The notes beneath the pieces are model-generated. The model was given only the letters and a program-made list of their open reading frames with translations, ran no database searches and was not told the DNA's origin. From NCBI RefSeq assembly GCF_030581005.1, contig NZ_JAUQSX010000001.1, forward strand, positions 558,001 to 622,000: a stretch of 64,000 bases of DNA, read 5' to 3'. Source of the DNA: Hymenobacter mellowenesis (GTDB lineage: Bacteria > Bacteroidota > Bacteroidia > Cytophagales > Hymenobacteraceae). Of this stretch, positions 7,661 through 18,923 are shown piece after piece. Within the stretch, counting starts at the first letter, position 1, and each line of letters begins with the position of its first letter. The translations under genes and the position numbers were made by a program.

Positions 7661-9253
7661 ATGCAACGCCTCGACCTTAAACAGCTCCTCTCGCAAAAGC
7701 TTAGTCCGCAGCAGATTCAGTTCATCAAGCTGCTGCAAATCCCAACGGCGGAACTGGAGACGCGCATCAAAGAGGAAATGGAGGTGAACCCGGCGCTGGA
7801 GGAAGACGAACCCGACGACGCCGAGGACCTGGAGCGCGACGATGACGACAGCGACGACTCCGACGACCCGGACGCCAGCCTCGACAACGACGAAAACACC
7901 CTGGACGAGGACTTTGACGACCGCAGCGGCAACGACTCGGAGATGTCGGACGAGATGCCCGAGCCTGACCTGGCGCCCAAGGATGAAGGCCCCGCCGACA
8001 CCGATGCCAACGCCGACAACACCGACCTCGACCTGAGCGACTACCTCAACGACGACGAAATAGCGGGCTACAAGATGCAGGGCGACGGCCCCGGCGAGGA
8101 GGAGGAGCGCGACACCCCGCTGGCCGACACCAGCGGCTCGCTGCTCGACTCGCTGCTCGACCAGCTGCACTTTGCCAACCTCGACGAGCGGCAGGAGGCC
8201 ATCGGCCAGCAGCTCATCGGCTCGATTGACGGCGACGGCTACATTCGGCGCGATTTGGCGGCCATTGCCAACGACCTGGCCTTTAGCCAGAACCTGGAAG
8301 TGACAGTGCCCGAAATTGTGGCCGTGCTGCGCGTGGTGCAGCAGTTCGACCCGCCCGGCATTGCCGCGCGCGACCTGCCCGAGTGCCTGCTGCTGCAGCT
8401 GGAGCGCCGCCCGCAGGACGAGGCCACGAACAACGCCGAGCGCATTCTGACCGACACGTTTGAGGAGTTCAGCAAGAAGCACTACCCGCGCATTCAGCAA
8501 AAGCTGGACTTGGAAGATGACGAGCTGAAGGAGGCCATCAGCGTGATTCTGAAGCTGAACCCCAAGCCGGGCGGCAGCGGCCCCACCGGCCTGGGCAAGA
8601 CGCAGTACCTGATGCCGGACTTCATTCTGACGAACGACAACGGCGTGCTCAACCTGACCCTGAACGCCCGCAACGCCCCCGAGCTGCGCGTGAGCCCAGC
8701 CTACACCGAGATGTTCCGGACCTACGACAAGGCCGCCAAGAAGGACACCAAGATGAAGGAGGCCGTGACCTTCGTGAAGCAGAAGCTCGACTCGGCCAAG
8801 TGGTTTATCGACGCCATTCGGCAGCGGCAGAACACGCTGCTGCGCACCATGAACGCCATAGTGGAACTGCAGCGCGAGTTTTTCATGGAAGGCGACGAGG
8901 GCAAGCTCAAGCCGATGATTTTGAAAGACATTGCCCAGATGATTAGCATGGACATCTCGACGGTGAGCCGCGTGGCCAACTCGAAATCCATCCAGACCGA
9001 GTTCGGCATCTACCCGCTCAAGTACTTCTTCTCCGAAGGCATTGCCACCGACTCGGGCGAGGACGCCAGCAGCCGCGAGGTGAAAAGCATTCTGAAAGAC
9101 CTCATCGGCAAGGAGAGCAAGGAGCGGCCCCTCAGCGACGACAAGCTGGAAAAGATGCTCAACGCCCGCGGCTACAACATTGCCCGCCGCACGGTGGCCA
9201 AGTACCGCGAGCAGCTCAACATTCCGGTGGCCCGGCTGCGCAAGGAGCTGTAG
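7661..9253 (+). CDS. rpoN: RNA polymerase sigma-54 factor
   Basis: RpoN directs RNA polymerase to -24/-12 promoters and needs AAA+ activators. The 530-aa protein starts with the region I helix (LKQLLSQKLSPQQIQFIKLL). A very acidic, Asp-rich region II of about 100 residues follows, then the core-binding domain (LLDQLHFANLDERQEAIGQQ, VQQFDPPGIAARDLPECLLL). After that comes the HTH (LKDIAQMISMDISTVSRVAN), and the protein ends with the RpoN box ARRTVAKYRE. All regions needed for function are present. No sigma-54 activator or obvious -24/-12 promoter was noticed in the window. It is followed by a hairpin repeat (9273-9370) that may act as its transcription end. Confidence 0.98.
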   Translation: MQRLDLKQLLSQKLSPQQIQFIKLLQIPTAELETRIKEEMEVNPALEEDEPDDAEDLERDDDDSDDSDDPDASLDNDENTLDEDFDDRSGNDSEMSDEMPEPDLAPKDEGPADTDANADNTDLDLSDYLNDDEIAGYKMQGDGPGEEEERDTPLADTSGSLLDSLLDQLHFANLDERQEAIGQQLIGSIDGDGYIRRDLAAIANDLAFSQNLEVTVPEIVAVLRVVQQFDPPGIAARDLPECLLLQLERRPQDEATNNAERILTDTFEEFSKKHYPRIQQKLDLEDDELKEAISVILKLNPKPGGSGPTGLGKTQYLMPDFILTNDNGVLNLTLNARNAPELRVSPAYTEMFRTYDKAAKKDTKMKEAVTFVKQKLDSAKWFIDAIRQRQNTLLRTMNAIVELQREFFMEGDEGKLKPMILKDIAQMISMDISTVSRVANSKSIQTEFGIYPLKYFFSEGIATDSGEDASSREVKSILKDLIGKESKERPLSDDKLEKMLNARGYNIARRTVAKYREQLNIPVARLRKEL

Positions 9254-9272
9254 GGTGGAGAGCGAAATGTAA

Positions 9273-9370
9273 GACGCCTGTCATCCTGAGCGCAGCGAAG
9301 GACCTTATCACGCTTGAACGACTTGTTCGTGCTTGATAAGGTCCTTCGCTACGCTCAGGATGACAGGCGT
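9273..9370. repeat. Long hairpin element, GTCATCCTGAGC subtype, copy 1
   Basis: The inverted arms begin with GACGCCTGTCATCCTGAGC and continue through AGCGAAGGACCTTATCA, folding into one long stem with a short loop. The same element occurs at 27342-27455. It fills most of the gap between rpoN and the hybrid kinase. It may work as a terminator or RNA-processing hairpin. Confidence 0.85.
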
Positions 9371-9443
9371 TCTTCGACAACCGTCTTTCATGCCTCATCC
9401 CTTCTTCATAATTCCTTAAGCCGGGCCTCCCGTTATTTACAGG

Positions 9444-12266
<2,823 letters not shown>

Positions 12267-12285
12267 GGGGGCGGAGGCTGGGGCA

Positions 12286-12375
12286 CTAACGGCGCGGGCG
12301 GGACGCCTCACCCCCCGGCCGGCATGCTAACGGCGCGGGTGGGGCGCCCCGCCCGCGCCATTGAGATGCCGTTAG
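12286..12375. repeat. GC-rich direct/inverted repeats (CTAACGGC motif)
   Basis: CTAACGGCGCGGG(C/T)GGG(A/G)CGCC occurs at 12286 and 12327. The reverse-complement GCCGTTAG occurs at 12368. The three motif starts are exactly 41 bp apart. The region lies directly before the 43-bp palindrome array, within the 342-bp gene-free gap 12267-12608. Confidence 0.6.
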
Positions 12376-12410
12376 AGCAGAGCACCCGCCCGCGCCACCC
12401 ACCCGCTTCG

Positions 12411-12592
12411 CCGCATGCGGCAAGCCACCCCAGCACACCGCCCACCCCCACCGCCGCATGCGGCGGGATACCTCGGCATACCTCCTACATCCATCACCGC
12501 ATGCGGTGAGCCACCCAAGCACTGTGCCCACCTGGACCGCCGCATGCGGTTAGTCAGGTGGGCACACCGGGTATATCCTTCGCCGCATGCGG
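12411..12592. repeat. Five-copy palindrome array CCGCATGCGG, 43-bp period
   Basis: The 10-bp palindrome CCGCATGCGG occurs at 12411, 12454, 12497, 12540 and 12583, each exactly 43 bp after the last, with four 33-bp spacers. The palindromes are identical, whereas the spacers have diverged: spacer 1 and spacer 3 share about 24 of 33 positions, the others less. The array lies between the convergent hybrid kinase and a pseudogene. No cas gene is near and the repeat is far too short for CRISPR. Confidence 0.85.
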
Positions 12593-12608
12593 CGGAAGTT
12601 TTCGGGAG

Positions 12609-13186
12609 TTAGGGCTTGGTGGCTGCCGCGGCGGGCTTGGCCTTGCCGCCGGTGCGGTTGGGCAGCAGGCCGTAATTGAAGTAGGCCTCGGCCTGCGCGG
12701 GGTGTTCCCAGAAGGCCCCCAGCGCGGTGCAATGCACCTGCCACAGCAGCCGGGTGGCCTGCGCCCATTGCCCGCCCAGGGCGCCAATGGTTTCCTTGGC
12801 CACTTTCAGACCGGCGTCTTTGGCGGTGGTGGCGGCCGTGAGCTCGGCCAGCAGGGCGTTGGCATCCTGGCCCAGGTCGGCGCCCAAGGCAGCGGCGTGG
12901 GCACTGAGGGCTTGGGCGAAGGCCTCGAAGCGCACGGGCAGGTCGGTGGTATTGGCGTCGGTGAGGTGCATCAGGCCCTGGGGCAGCAGTTCCTTGAGCT
13001 TCTCGGGGTGCTCGAGGTAGGTGGGCACCAGCTTCGCGGCGTTGGTGTGCTGCACAAACACGCGCATGGCGCGTAGCACGTCCTTTTTGGAGCGGGTGAG
13101 GGTTTGGCCGGTGGCGCCCTAACCTTCGCGGGCCACCACGCTGCCGCCCAGGGCCTGCGCGGCGGCCTGCAGGTCGGCGCTCAGCT
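12609..13186 (-). pseudogene. Truncated hypothetical protein with internal stop
   Basis: The frame runs from the stop at 12609 upward through LTRSKKDVLRAMRVFVQHTN, AAKLVPTYLEHPEKLKELLP and a C-terminal Lys/Ala tail. It is closed by a TAG at 13121-13119. Beyond that stop the same frame continues in clearly coding sequence (KLSADLQAAAQALGGSVVAR) for about 22 codons until it runs into the REP doublet at 13187. The intact protein would therefore have continued upstream. It carries both a nonsense codon and a 5' truncation at the REP boundary. The visible domain is helical and Ala/Leu-rich; I do not recognise the family. The remaining 156-codon open frame begins with a GTG at 13079 and could still be translated, but a functional product is unlikely. 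Confidence 0.7.
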
Positions 13187-13288
13187 TAGTAGCGCGAACT
13201 TTTAGTTCGCGTCCCCACGCGATACCTGCACGACCGCCGGACGATTATCTACCGGCGCGGAAACGCGGACTGAAAGTTCGCGCTACTA
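13187..13288. repeat. REP doublet upstream of RAYT, GCGAACT family
   Basis: The left arm starts with TAGTAGCGCGAACT and pairs with the right arm ending GTTCGCGCTACTA at 13288. Each arm is GTAG plus a hairpin (CGCGAACT / AGTTCGCG), separated by about 50 bp. The same family occurs at 13901-13987 on the other side of the transposase. Confidence 0.85.
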
Positions 13289-13298
13289 CCTTAACGGC

Positions 13299-13868
13299 AT
13301 GGGTGACCCGATACATTATGAGCGCAACCTGCCGCACCGCCTTCCGCCTGGGTCCGATATTTTTCTCACCTTCCGGCGGGCTGATTCACTGCCAGCCGCA
13401 CAGGTAATGCAGCTGCGGGCACAGTTTAGCCGCACCGATGCTGAAGACGCCAAGACCGCCGAAACTTCTTATGCCTGACAACGCCGGTATTTCGGCCGGT
13501 TCGATGCGCTACTTGATGCCGGGCACCACGGGCCTGTCTGGCTTCGCAATCCAGCTGTCGCCGCTATGGTGGGCACGGCACTTCGCCATTACCATGGCAA
13601 TGCCTACACCCTCGTTTGCTATTGCCTGATGCCAAACCATGTGCATCTGGTGGTTTCGTTGCCCGATGAAGCCCCGCCATTACTAAAAACTCTCCAACAT
13701 CTGAAAGGCTATACGGCCCAGCAGGCCAACCAACTGCTGGGGCGCACGGGGCAGTTCTGGCAGCGCGAAACCTATGACCACCTCATCCGCAGCCCCGAGG
13801 AAATGACGCGCATCATTGCCTATGTCGTGAACAACCCAGTGAAAGCAGGACTAGCCGCCAATTGGTAA
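13299..13868 (+). pseudogene. REP-associated tyrosine transposase (RAYT) with in-frame TGA
   Basis: RAYTs are single-domain Y1/HUH enzymes that cut REP hairpins after the GTAG signal. Reading from the ATG at 13299 gives MGDPIHYERNLPHRLPPGSD, FLTFRRADSLPAAQVMQLRA and so on to SYA. A TGA at 13476-13478 interrupts it, and the same frame then continues as QRRYFGRFDALLD, CLMPNHVHLVVSLPD (HUH motif) and RIIAYVVNNPVKAGL, which holds the presumed catalytic Tyr. The two halves together have the usual RAYT length (~190 aa), so a single nonsense mutation is the simplest reading. The downstream half alone keeps the catalytic motifs and has an ATG at 13566. REP doublets of one family flank it at 13187-13288 and 13901-13987. 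Confidence 0.85.
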
Positions 13869-13900
13869 GAGTGGCCGCACACCTACTGGCCGGAAAATCC

Positions 13901-13987
13901 GTAGCGCGAACTTTCAGTTCGCGTCCCCACGCGACACCCGAACGACCACCCACCGACGCGGGGACGCGAACTGAAAGTTCGCGCTAC
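13901..13987. repeat. REP doublet downstream of RAYT, GCGAACT family
   Basis: GTAG plus hairpin arms (13901-13928 and 13960-13987) are inverted to each other with near-perfect complementarity. The last bases of the right arm overlap the stop codon of the gene at 13984. Confidence 0.9.
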
Positions 13988-16083
13988 TTGCCCACGCGCC
14001 ACTCCGCCGTCACCTCAAAATAGGGCAGCACCCGCTCCGTCTCGCGGTCCAAATCCAGGGCTGAGTAGCTGGTGCCAATGAAGGCGCCCCGGCCCAGGGT
14101 GTAGGTCGAGTAGGTCCGCATCCATTGCAGCCACAGGCTGGCCGTGAGGTTGAAGCCGGCCGTGGCCCGGCGCTCGATGGCCACCTCCGGCCCCTGCTGC
14201 CGGGTGATGTTGTGCAGGTAGATGAGGCTCACGGCGGGATTCGCGGCCGAGGCGTCGGGCAGCAGGGCGGCACGGCCGTAGTTGCGCTGCTCCAGCAGGC
14301 GGTAGCCCAGGCGCAGGCTGGTGCTGCCGCGCGGCCCGGCCCAGCTCTGGCGCGCCCCAATGTTGAGGTCGTGCGTCACGCTGGTATCGAGCGGACTTTC
14401 GCGGAAGCGGGACCAGTCGAGCTGGCCCACGCGGTTTTCGCGGCGCACATAGTCGGCCAGCAGCAGCAGGCGGGGCCGCAGCTGGTAGGTGAGGCCCTGG
14501 GTTTGCTCCAGCACGCGGCTGGCGCGGTTGCGCAGCTGCTCGGTGGCCTGGTCGCGCACCTGGTAGCTCACCCAGAGGTGGTAGTTGGAGCGGATGCTCC
14601 ACTTGCCCGGCGCCCAGGTAAAGCCCGGCTCCCAGTGCAGCAAGTGGTCGGTATAATTCTCGGCGCTGAGGCCGGAGCGGATGAACACCGTCTGGCGGTA
14701 CTCGCCGGCCACGCCCAGTGTGGTGCGGAAGGCCCCGGCCCAGCGGCCCGTCCAGGTCAGGCGCAGCAGGTGCTGGGCTTCGTCGCGGGTTTGCTGGTTG
14801 TCTTTGCTGGGGGCGTCCACGCGCAGCAGTTGGGCGGTGCCCAGCAGGGCCAGCGCATGGCGGGCGGTGGGCAGCCAGGTTAGGTTGCCCTGCCAGAGGG
14901 TGGTTTGCTCGGTGATGTCCTTCACCTGCTCGCGGGCCAGGGCGGTGACCAGCCGCGCGGCACTCAGGTTGCGGGAGTTGTCGAGGTAGTAGGCCCGGGT
15001 CCGCTCGCGGTAGTTGAACGTGACAGATGCCTGCAGCTTGGGCCGGGCAAAGCGCAGCTCCTGCCGCGTATCCAGCTCGCGCTGGCGGTAGCCGACGTTC
15101 TGCAGCGTATCGGCCCCCTCGCTCAGCCGCCGGTACAGAAAGGCCCGCGTGGGCAGTAGCATACTGTTGTCGGAGCGCAGCGTGGCGTACTCGTTCACCT
15201 TGTAGGTAGCGCCGGCCTGCGCCAGCACCGTGTCGGACTGAATGCGCTGCACCGAGCCCAGCAGGTAGTCCTCGGCGCGGTTGGTGCGGTAGCCCAAGCG
15301 GCCCTGCACCAGCAGCGGCGCGTTTTCCATAAACACCTGCTCACCGGCGGCCTCGGCCACCAGCCGCTGCATGGTGCGCGGCCCCAGCCGTGAGCGAGTA
15401 CCCAGCACGCGCACGGCCAGCGGCGGCGCGGCCATGCCGTTCAGGAAATACAGCGCGGCGGCATCGAAGCCGTAGGCCACGCCGGCGTCGTCGCGGCCGT
15501 TGCGGCGGTCGGTGGCCAGGCCGCCCAGGGCCGTGAGGTGCAGTTGGCTCAGGGTGTCGACGGGGCTGGCCGGCCGCAGGCGGCGCTGGTAGCCCACGCG
15601 GCCCAGCCACAGGCCGGTGCGGGTGTTGTTGGCGCGGCTCTGGTCGTAGTGCAGCTGCTGGCCCACCTGCCAGTGGTTGGCCGCGTCGAGGGTGAAGACG
15701 TGGGCCACGTCGGCGCCGTAGTCCTGCCGCACGAAGGGCGGCGTGCCGCGCGAGTCGTAAATCCAGTCGCTTCCCACGCGGTAGCGCAGCTGCTGGCGCG
15801 GCCCCAGGCGCAGGTAGCCCAGCGCCCGGCTGGTTTGCACGAAGGTGCTCACGCCCACCCGCCGCGCCTGCGCCACCAGAAACAGCGCCGTATCGACCCC
15901 GGCCGGCCGCAAGCCGCTGAACACCGGCCCAAACGGCGTGGCGCCCACCAGTACCTGGGCTGTGGCGCGCCGGCCCGACACTAGGAAAAACAATAAAATC
16001 AGCCCGGCCACGGTGCCCCGAATCAAGGGCCAGAAATCCGCCCCTCTCCCCCGTTCAAGCACCGAAAAACCCTGAATTATCAC
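13984..16083 (-). CDS. Probable outer-membrane beta-barrel protein
   Basis: This 699-aa protein begins with a short basic region, a hydrophobic segment (VAGLILLFFLVSG) and GRRATAQVLVG, a plausible export signal. The mature part is rich in Arg, Leu, Tyr and Thr, with alternating strands throughout (LRYRVGSDWIYDSRG, TTLGVAGEYRQTVFI, GSTSLRLGYRLLEQRNYG). It ends in FEVTAEWRVGK, resembling barrel strands. I do not recognise the family. The annotated start is a GTG at 16083; a TTG near 16023 would place the signal peptide closer to the N-terminus. The TAG stop is formed by the first bases of a REP element (13984-13986), so the C-terminus may have been altered by REP insertion. Confidence 0.75.
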   Translation of the reverse strand: MIIQGFSVLERGRGADFWPLIRGTVAGLILLFFLVSGRRATAQVLVGATPFGPVFSGLRPAGVDTALFLVAQARRVGVSTFVQTSRALGYLRLGPRQQLRYRVGSDWIYDSRGTPPFVRQDYGADVAHVFTLDAANHWQVGQQLHYDQSRANNTRTGLWLGRVGYQRRLRPASPVDTLSQLHLTALGGLATDRRNGRDDAGVAYGFDAAALYFLNGMAAPPLAVRVLGTRSRLGPRTMQRLVAEAAGEQVFMENAPLLVQGRLGYRTNRAEDYLLGSVQRIQSDTVLAQAGATYKVNEYATLRSDNSMLLPTRAFLYRRLSEGADTLQNVGYRQRELDTRQELRFARPKLQASVTFNYRERTRAYYLDNSRNLSAARLVTALAREQVKDITEQTTLWQGNLTWLPTARHALALLGTAQLLRVDAPSKDNQQTRDEAQHLLRLTWTGRWAGAFRTTLGVAGEYRQTVFIRSGLSAENYTDHLLHWEPGFTWAPGKWSIRSNYHLWVSYQVRDQATEQLRNRASRVLEQTQGLTYQLRPRLLLLADYVRRENRVGQLDWSRFRESPLDTSVTHDLNIGARQSWAGPRGSTSLRLGYRLLEQRNYGRAALLPDASAANPAVSLIYLHNITRQQGPEVAIERRATAGFNLTASLWLQWMRTYSTYTLGRGAFIGTSYSALDLDRETERVLPYFEVTAEWRVGK

Positions 16084-16219
16084 GCTTCAGCGCCCCGCGA
16101 AATGTTGGCTCGCGGAACGGTTTCGGGAAGGTAATACATTCGTTTGGGAGGCTTCGCAAATCTTTTTCATTAGGTTAGCTTCCGTAAATCACTTCGCCAT
16201 TCCGTTGCAATTGCCGTTA

Positions 16220-16250
16220 TTTGCCGGACTTACCGCTGTTGCTACGTTTT
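16220..16250 (+). promoter_or_regulatory. Promoter-like pair upstream of the OmpA/PD40 gene
   Basis: TTTG at 16220-16223 and TACGTTTT at 16243-16250 are separated by 19 bp, matching the Bacteroidota -33/-7 layout with one mismatch in the -7 box. The gene starts at 16266. Confidence 0.5.
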
Positions 16251-16265
16251 CATTCGGTCATTACT

Positions 16266-18368
16266 ATGAATAATTATCTTATCCGAAACTCACTACTGGC
16301 GGTGCCCGCGGCGCTACTGCTCTCGGCGGCCCCGGCCCTGGCCCAGCACGTGCAGTGGGCCGCCCGCCTCGTCGCGGTATCGTCCTACAAGTCGGAGGGC
16401 AAAGACCCCTTCTCCCCCAACCAGGTGCTGGGCGTGCCCAACGCCCTGCCGCTGGGCCAAATCAGCAACGACGCCTGGATTCCGCGCAAAGAGGGGCCCA
16501 ATGAGTTCATCGAAGTGCGCTTTGCCCGCTCCATCGCGGCCCAGCAGGTCACCATCGTGGAGAACTTCAACCCCGGCTCCATCACCAAAGTCGAGGTGAT
16601 TGACACCAAGGGCGTGGCCCACGAGGTGTACGCCAACGCCAACCCCGGCCCGCTGCCCGAAACCTTCCGCACGCTGGAAATCCGGTTTCCAGTGGCCGAC
16701 TACCGCACGCTGGGCGTGAAGGTGTACATGAACACCGCCAAGGTGGAAGGCGTGAACCAGATTGACGCCATCGGCGTGGCCGACGTAGCCTCGACCATGG
16801 TGAAGCAGGATTTCACCGCTCCCAAAGGCCCCGATGCCGTGAAGTCGACGCAATTCGACTCTTCGCTGGTGAGCCTCGGCCCGAACATCAACACGCGCTA
16901 CGTCGACACCCACCCCGTGATTTCGCCCGACGGCCGCACCCTCTACTTCGCCCGCCAGAACCACCCAGGCAACGTGGGCGGCGCCCGCGACCCGCAGGAC
17001 ATCTGGTACTCGAAACTGGTGTCGGGCCGCAACAAAACCTGGGGCCCAGCCAAGAACATGACCGAACCCAGCAACACCCCTGAAGACCCCAACGGCCTCG
17101 CCTCGGTGTCGGCCAACGGCAAGTCGGCCCTGCTCATCGGCGTGTACGAAGACGGCCTGATGCAGCCCAAAGGCTTCAGCATGAGCAAGTACACCCCCGG
17201 CGGCTGGACCAAGCCCCTGAAGGTGGAAATTGACGACTACTACAATAAAGACCCCGAGCATATCGACGGCTTCCTGGCCACTTCCGGCAAGGCCCTGCTG
17301 ATGGCCGTGGAGCGCACCGACGGCGCCGGCGGCCAAGATTTGTACGTGAGCTTCCCCAAAGTCGACAAGCTGCCCGAGGGCGTGGCCACGGTAAAAAAAC
17401 AGACCGAGTGGACCAAGCCGCTCAACCTGGGCCGCAACATCAATACCACAGGCTCGGACTTCGCACCCTTCCTGGCAGCTGATGAGAAGACCTTGTACTT
17501 CGCCAGCGATGGCCGCGGCGGCTATGGCAAGTCCGACATTTTCTACACCAAGCGCCTGGACGATACCTGGACCAACTGGAGCACGCCCCGCAACCTGGGC
17601 CCGGTGGTGAACTCGCCCGATTTCGACGCCTACTACACCATTTCGGCCGCCGGCCAGGACGCTTACCTGGTGTCGTCGCGCAACGGCGTGGACGGCTCGA
17701 AGGACATTTTCCGTATCTCGCTGGCCCCCGCCTTCCAGCCCGAAGTGGTGACGCTGGTGACCGGCCAGGTGCTCGACGTGAACACCAAAAAGCCCATCCG
17801 GGCCATTATTCACTACGAAAACCTGCTCACGGGCGAGGAAATCGGCGTGACTGAAACCGACCCGCGCGACGGCTCCTATACGATTGTGCTGCCTAGCGGC
17901 GTGCAGTACGGCATGCGCGCTGAGGCCAAAGGCTACATCGCCGAAAACGCCAACCTCGACGTGACGGCCAAGGACAAATATTCCGAGCAGAAGCAGGACC
18001 TGTTCCTCGTGCCCTTCGACGTGGGCCAGACCGTGAAACTGAACAACATCTTCTTCCAGCAAAGCAAGTACTACCTCAACACCAGTTCCTACCCCGAATT
18101 GCTGCGACTCATCCGCATCATGAAAGACTACCCCACGGTGGAAATCAAGATTGCGGGCCACACCGACAACCAAGGCGACCCCGCCCTGAACCTCAAGCTC
18201 AGCCAGGACCGCGTGAACGAGGTGAAGAAGTACCTCGTGGCCCACGGCATCAACGGCGGCCGCATCACCACCGAGGGCTTCGGCGGCACCAAGCCCATCG
18301 CCAGCAACGACCAGGAGGAAACCCGCTCCCGCAACCGCCGCGTGGAGTTCACAATTACCAAGAAGTAA
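16266..18368 (+). CDS. OmpA-family protein with PD40 repeats
   Basis: This 700-aa exported protein has a signal peptide (MNNYLIRNSLLAVPAALLL...ALAQ). The N-terminal ~170 residues form a jelly-roll-like region (VRFARSIAAQQVTIVENFNP). Several PD40/WD40-like blades follow (HPVISPDGRTLYFARQNHPG, FLAADEKTLYFASDGRGGYG, PDFDAYYTISAAGQDAYLVS), then a carboxypeptidase-regulatory-like beta domain (VTGQVLDVNTKKPIRAIIHY). The C-terminal OmpA domain (about 590-700) has peptidoglycan-binding signatures IKIAGHTDNQGDPALNLKLS and SRNRRVEF. This architecture resembles T9SS-associated PorE-like or motility-associated OmpA proteins, so a role anchoring surface machinery to peptidoglycan is plausible but inferred. 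The start at 16266 fits the signal peptide. A terminator follows directly. Confidence 0.88.
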   Translation: MNNYLIRNSLLAVPAALLLSAAPALAQHVQWAARLVAVSSYKSEGKDPFSPNQVLGVPNALPLGQISNDAWIPRKEGPNEFIEVRFARSIAAQQVTIVENFNPGSITKVEVIDTKGVAHEVYANANPGPLPETFRTLEIRFPVADYRTLGVKVYMNTAKVEGVNQIDAIGVADVASTMVKQDFTAPKGPDAVKSTQFDSSLVSLGPNINTRYVDTHPVISPDGRTLYFARQNHPGNVGGARDPQDIWYSKLVSGRNKTWGPAKNMTEPSNTPEDPNGLASVSANGKSALLIGVYEDGLMQPKGFSMSKYTPGGWTKPLKVEIDDYYNKDPEHIDGFLATSGKALLMAVERTDGAGGQDLYVSFPKVDKLPEGVATVKKQTEWTKPLNLGRNINTTGSDFAPFLAADEKTLYFASDGRGGYGKSDIFYTKRLDDTWTNWSTPRNLGPVVNSPDFDAYYTISAAGQDAYLVSSRNGVDGSKDIFRISLAPAFQPEVVTLVTGQVLDVNTKKPIRAIIHYENLLTGEEIGVTETDPRDGSYTIVLPSGVQYGMRAEAKGYIAENANLDVTAKDKYSEQKQDLFLVPFDVGQTVKLNNIFFQQSKYYLNTSSYPELLRLIRIMKDYPTVEIKIAGHTDNQGDPALNLKLSQDRVNEVKKYLVAHGINGGRITTEGFGGTKPIASNDQEETRSRNRRVEFTITKK

Positions 18369-18386
18369 TTCCTGGTCTGTCGAAAA

Positions 18387-18424
18387 GCAAAAGCCCCGGT
18401 ACCAATTGGTGCCGGGGCTTTTTG
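18387..18424 (+). terminator. Intrinsic terminator after the OmpA/PD40 gene
   Basis: AAGCCCCGG and CCGGGGCTT arms with flanking A and T runs enclose a short loop. It lies between convergent genes and could serve both. Confidence 0.85.
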
Positions 18425-18442
18425 TTGCGGGCCGGGGGGGCG

Positions 18443-18868
18443 CTATTTCTTAGCAGTAGCCTCGGCTTCGACGAAGGTCGTGAGGCGGCCTTCGGAACTT
18501 TCAATGCCCACGAGGTCGAGCAGGTCTTGGTAGAAGGAGGCCACTTGCTGGCGGTCTTCCAGCGTTTTCATCATTGGATTGATGCGGCTCAGGCCGGCAT
18601 CAAGGCTTTGCAGGAAAGCTTCTTTGGTGGGATTAGTGCGCGAGGCAAGAGCCAGGAAATCAGAAGTTGACTGCGCCAATACGCGGCTGGTCATTGGGCG
18701 GGCTTCTACTGGCAGAATGGCCGCTTTCTTGCCAACCACCACGGCATCCTGCGTCTGCTTGAGTAGTTTTTCAAGTTTGCCGGCGGCTTTGCTGGGAATG
18801 GTGATGGAAGTCTGGGCATAGGCGGAGCCAGCCATTAAAAAAAGTAGGGCGAAAAGAATGTGACGCAT
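18443..18868 (-). CDS. Small secreted hypothetical protein
   Basis: This 141-aa protein has a clear signal peptide (MRHILFALLFLMAGSAYAQ). The mature part is largely helical (KAAGKLEKLLKQTQDAVVVG, REDRQ-like and FYQDLLDLVGIE segments), with no Cys and no catalytic motif. I do not recognise the family; a small periplasmic helical protein is all the sequence supports. A perfect -7 box TATCTTTG lies at 18931-18924, giving a leader of about 50 nt, consistent with an independent gene. It converges with the OmpA/PD40 gene. Confidence 0.7.
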   Translation of the reverse strand: MRHILFALLFLMAGSAYAQTSITIPSKAAGKLEKLLKQTQDAVVVGKKAAILPVEARPMTSRVLAQSTSDFLALASRTNPTKEAFLQSLDAGLSRINPMMKTLEDRQQVASFYQDLLDLVGIESSEGRLTTFVEAEATAKK

Positions 18869-18923
18869 AGCTGGGAAGAGTGAAGAGTGTAGTGACCGCG
18901 CAACCGCGCGGCCGATTCATATT

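Noticed and set aside
12411-12592. CRISPR array
   Set aside because: The repeat is only 10 bp, the spacers are related to one another, and no cas gene or leader is near.
13476-13478. Selenocysteine or recoding at the RAYT TGA
   Set aside because: RAYTs have no catalytic Sec, no hairpin directly after the TGA was seen, and the residue is outside the catalytic motifs.
13438-13629. Small frame inside the RAYT region
   Set aside because: It is out of phase with the RAYT frame, which carries the recognisable family motifs.
16314-18245. 643-codon frame opposite the OmpA/PD40 gene
   Set aside because: Shadow frame; His/Val/Gly-rich without any domain.
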